Source: Hepsetus odoe (Eukaryota > Chordata > Actinopteri > Characiformes > Hepsetidae). Taken from it: a stretch of 64,000 bases of DNA. The notes under the pieces were generated by a model that was not told the DNA's origin, did no database searches, and saw nothing but the letters and a program-made list of their open reading frames with translations. The position numbers and the translations under genes were made by a program. Each line of letters begins with the position of its first letter. The stretch's first letter is position 1. Shown here piece by piece: positions 58,142 through 64,000 of this stretch. Where the stretch lies: positions 961,981-1,025,980 of the forward strand of contig CM029380.1 in the NCBI GenBank assembly GCA_017165825.1. The letters are read 5' to 3'.

Positions 58142-60162
58142 TCAGTCCTCTATGTACTCCCATAAGTCCTTCTCGTAGCCCTCGTGGACGTGCTGCAGCA
58201 GCACTCGCCGTCGACTCTCGCAGTATCTGCAGGGACAGTTCGGAGGACATGTTCATTCCAGGCATCTTTACATATCTAGATCATAACCAATAGGACAGAT
58301 TCTGTCTTTCAGGAAAGGGACAGGGAAAATGCAAATTGAATTAAAAGAATTTAATTAAAAGCTAAATAAAACATTAAAATGGGCTCCTTTGCTTTTTCTC
58401 CTTTCATTTTTAAGATACATTTCTGAAATTTGTTATAAATAAAGACTCATTTTGTGCGGTATCCCACACCTCTCCTTGGGAATAAATAAATAAAGGGCTC
58501 ACCTATATTTATCCTGGACTTTCTGTTTGATGTCTTGCAAAGAATCCTGGGAGATGTCTCGCTCCAGGTATCCAGACAGCACTTCCGTGGCGTTTTCCAG
58601 ATCAGCCTGATTGTTCTGCAGGACAGAGGACAGCACTTCAAGACGGGGACTAAAACATTCAACGCTTAACAGACACTCAACATATCGCTCAGGTGTGAAG
58701 CACGGCGGCACTACAGCAAGAGGAAATCCTGGTCACTACAACCACCGAAACCTGGAAGATGATCCTCTCAATAAGTCTCACCTCGAAGATGATGGACTGG
58801 TTGTTCTTCTTGAGGTAGAAGGCAAAGACGTAGGTGAACATGAGGGTGGAGCGACACTGGCACAGCACGTCCACGGCCTTCTTCAGGAACTGCACCTCAA
58901 TCCACGACATGTTGTGCTGCTGCATCTCCTCCATCTTCTGCTTGACCTGCGCATACAGCTTGTGTTCGAAGCGCAAGCTCTGCATGTGGTTCATGTAGCG
59001 GTTGCAGTAGAAGAGATAGCGCTGAAGTGCCGCACGGGAACGCTGCATCTCACACACACACACAGTTTACAGTCTATTTATCCACACTGTAAAGTAATGC
59101 TGGAGAGTTAAATGCATCTGAAAGTGGGCTCATGGACACCTTGCCATGAAATTTTCAGTGTTAAAAAGGGCCGCCCTTAATCGGAAGGTCACGGGTTCAA
59201 GTCTCAGACCAGTAAGTCACGCTGAGGTTCCCTCGATCAAGGTATGGTCCTATCACTGCTCCCCGGATGCTGGATATAGCTGCTCACTGCTAGACGGTGT
59301 GTGTAGGATTAAATACAGAAAGGCATTTCGTTGTGGTTCACTGTGCTGAGTGTAAACGGTCACTTTCGTTTCAATTCAGCTGCCGTCAAAGTGAATAAAT
59401 ACACAAAATTAAAACTTTGACGGCAACGAAATCACACCAGCGATGTCAGCGAACAGACCATTTAGAATTATTTTGTTTAGTGCCTCGAAACGTGTTGATG
59501 CCAGGCTTCTTCAGCTACTTATTGTATGATTAATTCTGTAGAATAAATAAATACATACATACATTTTTAAAAACTGTCAGAGAGACAGAATTGTTATTAA
59601 AATGTTTTTGTTTTCTATTATTAATTTTACCTCCTGAGCATCTCGGGCCGCCTTTGCATCATCTTCATTATAACGATTGCAGTTATACCTGAAAAAAAGG
59701 GAAAAAAAATAAATAAATAAAAAATCTCAGAAAATCACTTTTTTTTTTGTTTTTTGTTTTAATTAAATCAAACCGTTTCCTGCGTGGTCTTAGTGGAAAA
59801 GTTTAAACCTCTTCTGAGCATCACTGAAAGAGGAAACCCACACCAGCAGGATCCCACTTATCATTGCTAATTCTCCACAGAATTAGGAGTTAATGTTTAT
59901 GAGGCAAAAGATTCTGTCTGATTAATAAGCAACTCCATTTGAATTCAGAGTCAGATTTTACTGAAAGATTCCCTTTAAAACAGCAACATGCAGTGGACCA
60001 CCTGCATGCAAAGTTTAATTGTCCATGTTTCTAAACAACAATGCTAAACTCGAAACCCTTTTCACACAGGGTTCAAGGTTTTCACTAGTTTCTGAACCTA
60101 CTTTTATTCTTTTAAAAAGATTACTTGCCTCTTGAGGTCCCATCATTGACAGCCATGTTTGG

Positions 60163-60194
<32 letters not shown>

Positions 60195-63100
60195 AGCTGA
60201 ACTTCTAAAATATATTCCTAAACAAAAAGCCTACAGTTTCTGGATGTAAACCCCATAAACAACGCTGTGTGGACCGTGCTCACCAGGCCGAGCCATGTGG
60301 CTCCCACGGGCCGAGACAAACCCAACAGAACTCGGCCTTACAGTTCTGGTTACGGCACACCATGTGGTTGCAGCCGCCGTCCTTTTCGATGGTGACGTGA
60401 CATTTGGGACACTCCTGAGGACGCAAGATTGACAGCAGCGAGACGGACATTTTTAGTTTCAGCAAACGAACCAGCCGAGGTGACCCGACTACCGTTGCGT
60501 AAAATAAAATTTCCTTTGGCGCCAAAAAACCAGTTTATCAGACGATGCCTACCTTGGTGTTTGCTGCGATCCAGTTGGACGTTTCACTGTCGTCGTCACA
60601 TTTCTTGATCCATTTCCTCAACCACTGAAAAACGAAGCGCGGTGAATACGTGACCCTTCATTCAGTGTTAAATGCTGAACCTAATTCTAACATTAAAGAC
60701 GAGAAACACACCTTACACTTCACCGGGTCGTGCCAGTTTTCCCCACAATTGAAGCTGAGTAGACAAAACGACACTGTATTAATTATCAATCACACAAAAG
60801 AGGATGAAACAAGTAAACGTTGATTTTCATCGATATTCGGTCTGGCGTGGCTCATCAGACTTCAGTAAAAATCATTTAAAGCCCCCTTTCAAGCAACTGG
60901 CACTGATTACCTTTTAACTAGTATCTTAAAATCTCCTATAGTAGGAAACAAAAACTGAAGCACACCTAAAATTTGCTAGATCTTATATGTATTAAAACAT
61001 ACATATTTTTAAAAGGCTTCCTTTATCTTTTTATTGTTTGACCTTAAGAAAAACCAATCTGCTGTCTGTATACAGAAACTAAACTGCCTGTACTATAATT
61101 TACTTTATATAATGGGAGAAAAAAAAAATAAAACTTTGGATTTTGTTGAATTAATATGGGTTAAAGTCTTAAAGAAAAACAGCAGAAAAGGGATAGAGGT
61201 CAGAAAATAGACTGAAGCGATGAATTGTAGCTGGTTCTGGTAGATGACACCACACAAATGTCATAGTTTACCTCGAGTACGTTATGGATCCTAATCAATT
61301 ATCAAAACAATACCCAGAAGATCTGATTACTGTTCGAACGAGCAGCGGCGGCCCTTCTTCACCGATTATACACCTAAATGAGGGTTTGGCGTGGAGTCTT
61401 ACCAAAACTGTCGGCCGCATTTGCATCGGACCGGCTTGGCGTCTGGATACTGGACCTTAATCACGTGATGGCAGTCGGGAGCCGGACACCACTTCAACAG
61501 TCTGTTACACTGCAGGAGAACCAAACCATCAGTCTGAGACACCGGGAGACGTTCCAACACTCATCGTTTGCAAAATCATTGTATTTTTGTGTTTTCCACC
61601 TGACCTAAAACTATTCGCCTGAAAGTGTCAGGCTGTCATTAAGAACACAGAAGCATGCTGCCATGGTCCTGCCTTTCCAGATCCAGGCTAGACATGGAAA
61701 AACCACACAAAGACAGTTCTCACCTCTACAAAACTATTTGTGATTAGATGTTGGTACTTCAGCTTCACTTTGGAATCTGTGATCAGCCGCCTGAAAGGGA
61801 CAAACAGTTAGAGCATCACTGCTGCACGCTCTGCAAAACAACTGCTTACAGAACATCTACTCACATTACAGTGTTGTCATCTACCAAAATATCACAGTTG
61901 TGAGCAGGACAAGAGATGGTCTGCAAGGAAAATAAACACAAGATTTAGTAAAATGAGGAATGTTTCAACTTTAGCAAATTCTCCAAACTTTTAGATGCAC
62001 CTCACAACGCTACAGCCACATCACAACTTCTGATTCAAACAAGGGATCCCTGCCTGATGCCTGAGACACTGTTTTACCAGAGTTTGAAAATGTTTTCTTC
62101 CCATTTTTGGAGGAGGGAGTCATCAAGCAAAATACTGAGTCATTTCATTCAGACTACCCCCCCTTCCCCCAACATCCTTATAAAGACTCACATGACTGAT
62201 AGTAGAGTCTGTAGTCGTTCATTAAAAGGTTTGAAGCTGATAGTAGAGTCTGTAGTCGTTCATTAAAAGGTTCGAAGCTGATAGTAGAGTCTGTAGTCGT
62301 TCATTAATAGGTTCGAAGCTGATAGCAGAAGTTCTGTTTGTGTAGCTTTGTTCAGCCAGTTTTGCCAGATTTCTCGAGTCCCCCCAAATGAACCCCATGG
62401 TGGACACTTACCTGTCCCATCCCCTCCTCAATAATTTTGGTAGTCAAGTAGTCACCCCAGCACTGCATGCAGAACTTGTGGCCACACTCCAAACCTGTGA
62501 AGTACTGCAAGACATGAGCAGAGTCAGAGCAGGCTTCCTCTGCTGCTGTTTTAAGCCACTGTAACAAAACTCAGCCTGTGTTTACAGATTAAAAATGAAA
62601 CTTAATGAAAAAAAGTCCAACGTGATTTCCTTCACAGACGGTCTGTATGAAGTTAAATGAAACCACATGAGAAAGTCTATAAGAAACTTCCTCCACACGG
62701 TTTAAGGAGAGCATGTAAAGATTTAGGCAGCATAATTGGTGTATAAGTTTCTGCTTATAGCTGAGAAAAATTGTGATAAATAATGAGTATATCATTGAGT
62801 AAAAGGAAAGGTTTACAGAACAGTAGTGAGACCAGCTATGTTATATGGGTTGGAGATGGTGATGAAAAGACAGGAGGCAGATCTGGAGGTGTCAGAGTTA
62901 AAGATACTGAGATGTCTGTCGGGTGTGACGAGGATTGACAGGATTAGAAATGAGTATATTAGAGGGACAGCTCAGGTTAGACGTCTTGGAGACAAAGTTA
63001 GAGAAGCATGGTTGCGTTGGTTTGGACATGTCCAGAGGAGAGATGAGGATTATATTGGAAAAGGATGTTGAAGATGGAGCTGCCAGGAAAGAGGAGAACA

Positions 63101-63256
63101 GGTAGACCAAAGAGGAGTACATGCAGGAGGTTGGTGTGAAGCAGGAAGATGCAGAGGACAGAAAGAAACGAAGACGGTTGATCTGCTGTGGTGACCCCTA
63201 AACGGGAGCAGCTGAAAGAAGACAAAGAAGATTGACCATCTGCTTGATTTGGTACA

Positions 63257-63300
<44 letters not shown>

Positions 63301-64000
63301 TTATTCTGTTCAGCTGGACTTGTAGTTCGGCATATGAGACGTTAATGAAATCCGTTGTATTTATATTTGTATTAAATCTCAGTCCAGAATGTGAATAAAA
63401 GCATCAGCTCACTGATGTACTCGTTAGATTTCTGTGGCACGGCTGCTTCCTTCTCCATTTTGTTTTTCAACACATCACCAAATATCGTGTATCAGGAATA
63501 ATTTAAGAAATACTGCTCCCCCCCTCTATTTCTACTATATGGTGACGACATTCGCTTCCGACCTGCCGCGCAAAACAAATCAACATCAGAAACCTGTGTT
63601 TGCTAACACTGAGAAAAGTGGAAGAAAGTCCACATTTTCATTTTGGCCAAAATCCAAAATCATATGATTGCATTTGGGCCTTAAAGGTGCTGTGAGGGCC
63701 GTCCATTACAGACCGAGTTTGGGTAGTTCAGGTAGCAGATCTGGCAGTGCATGTCCTGATTGGCGGACCGTGTGCTCATGGGTCGCGTCCTCGCCTTCTT
63801 GCTGGGGTTGATAACGTGGCACTCTGAGAACAGCTTATCGAGATTTCCATCGAAGTACCTGAAAATGACAAACACAACAACGTCCACCGTTAGGCGCACA
63901 CTTACATACTGCTGAAATTCTGCCGTGATTAAGCGAGGGAACTTGCCTCTCCATGAGCTTCTCTTTGTCCCAGTTGAAGTGACTGAGGAGTATTCTGGTT
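58142..64000 (-). CDS. arih1: Ariadne-1 RBR E3 ubiquitin ligase (5' part beyond window)
   Basis: Thirteen minus-strand exons: 63947-64000 (partial), 63714-63858, 62412-62504, 61865-61920, 61724-61790, 61403-61509, 60712-60754, 60553-60624, 60284-60414, 59631-59688, 58782-59042, 58503-58615, 58142-58226. The frame is continuous from [14 protein letters not shown] to the stop after DLWEYIED, 1285 nt in all. In order: end of the UBA-like region, RING1 ([11 protein letters not shown]...GHKFCMQCW), IBR ([16 protein letters not shown]...[13 protein letters not shown]), RING2 ([20 protein letters not shown], with the family's catalytic Cys in GGCNHM), then the Ariadne domain ([40 protein letters not shown]). 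It works with neddylated cullin-RING ligases and UBE2L3 as the E2. Identity with mammalian ARIH1 is near complete. The acidic N-terminus lies beyond 64000. The first visible intron uses a GC donor (GAGAG|GCAAGT at 63946). Confidence 0.97.
59160..59375 (+). mobile_element. Diverged SINE family A in arih1 intron
   Basis: Head remnant GGTCACGGGTTCAAGTCTC, middle CACTGCTCCCCGGATGCTGG and tail GGCATTTCGTTGTGGTTCAC, between the exons at 58782-59042 and 59631-59688. Confidence 0.75.
62196..62330 (+). repeat. 41-bp tandem repeat, three units, in arih1 intron
   Basis: Units start CTGATAGTAGAGTCTGTAGT at 62196, 62237 and 62278 with a fourth partial one at 62319; exact 41-bp period and near-identical units suggest recent duplication. 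Confidence 0.9.
62790..63298 (+). mobile_element. RTE-type LINE 3' end with poly(A)
   Basis: The plus frame reads AMLYGLE..., [40 protein letters not shown] and [16 protein letters not shown], the C-terminal end of RTE-type ORF2. The tail GGTGACCCCTAAACGGGAGC follows, then 63261-63298 is poly(A). It is 5' truncated, in arih1 intron 2 of the visible part. Confidence 0.85.

Overview
This window looks like teleost (ray-finned fish) nuclear DNA. It has vertebrate genes with many short exons and GT-AG introns. It is dense in dinucleotide microsatellites and carries tRNA-derived SINEs, RTE-type LINE tails, a Tc1/mariner element and TTAA-flanked MITEs. I cannot name the species.

Five protein-coding genes can be rebuilt exon by exon with consistent splice phases. 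From left to right they are: (1) calb2 (calretinin), minus strand, 4522-20413, 11 coding exons, 268 aa; (2) cmtr2 (mRNA cap 2'-O-methyltransferase 2), minus strand, 27481-31748, two coding exons, 736 aa, with a probable 5'UTR exon near 32667-32830; (3) a HELZ2-like RNB-plus-helicase gene, plus strand, 42426-51206, 12 exons, 1542 aa, apparently lacking the N-terminal half of HELZ2; (4) a hacd4-like 3-hydroxyacyl-CoA dehydratase gene, minus strand, 52917-55972, 8 exons, 268 aa, with His at the usual catalytic Tyr position; (5) arih1 (Ariadne RBR E3 ligase), minus strand, 58142-64000, 13 exons, cut at its 5' end by the window edge.

The genes do not form an operon-like unit and show no obvious joint pathway. 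To my recollection CALB2 and CMTR2 are also neighbours in mammals (human 16q22), which fits ancestral linkage. HELZ2 relatives are interferon-induced in vertebrates.

The rest is mostly repeats. Positions 1-970 are a G-poor tandem array. The calb2 introns carry very long microsatellites, a 2.2-kb array built on a palindromic decamer (13925-16190) and an array of CCAAT-containing units. The intergenic stretches 20.4-27.4 kb and 32.9-42.4 kb hold a Tc1 element with a nested SINE, SINE copies, LINE fragments, minisatellites and low-complexity GA tracts. I found no convincing RNA gene, CRISPR array or bacterial-type system. The most interesting points are the truncated but intact HELZ2-like gene with an in-frame retainable intron starting GT-A26, the repeat-filled intron splitting cmtr2, the altered active site of the hacd4-like protein, and UG-repeat splice acceptors in three unrelated genes.
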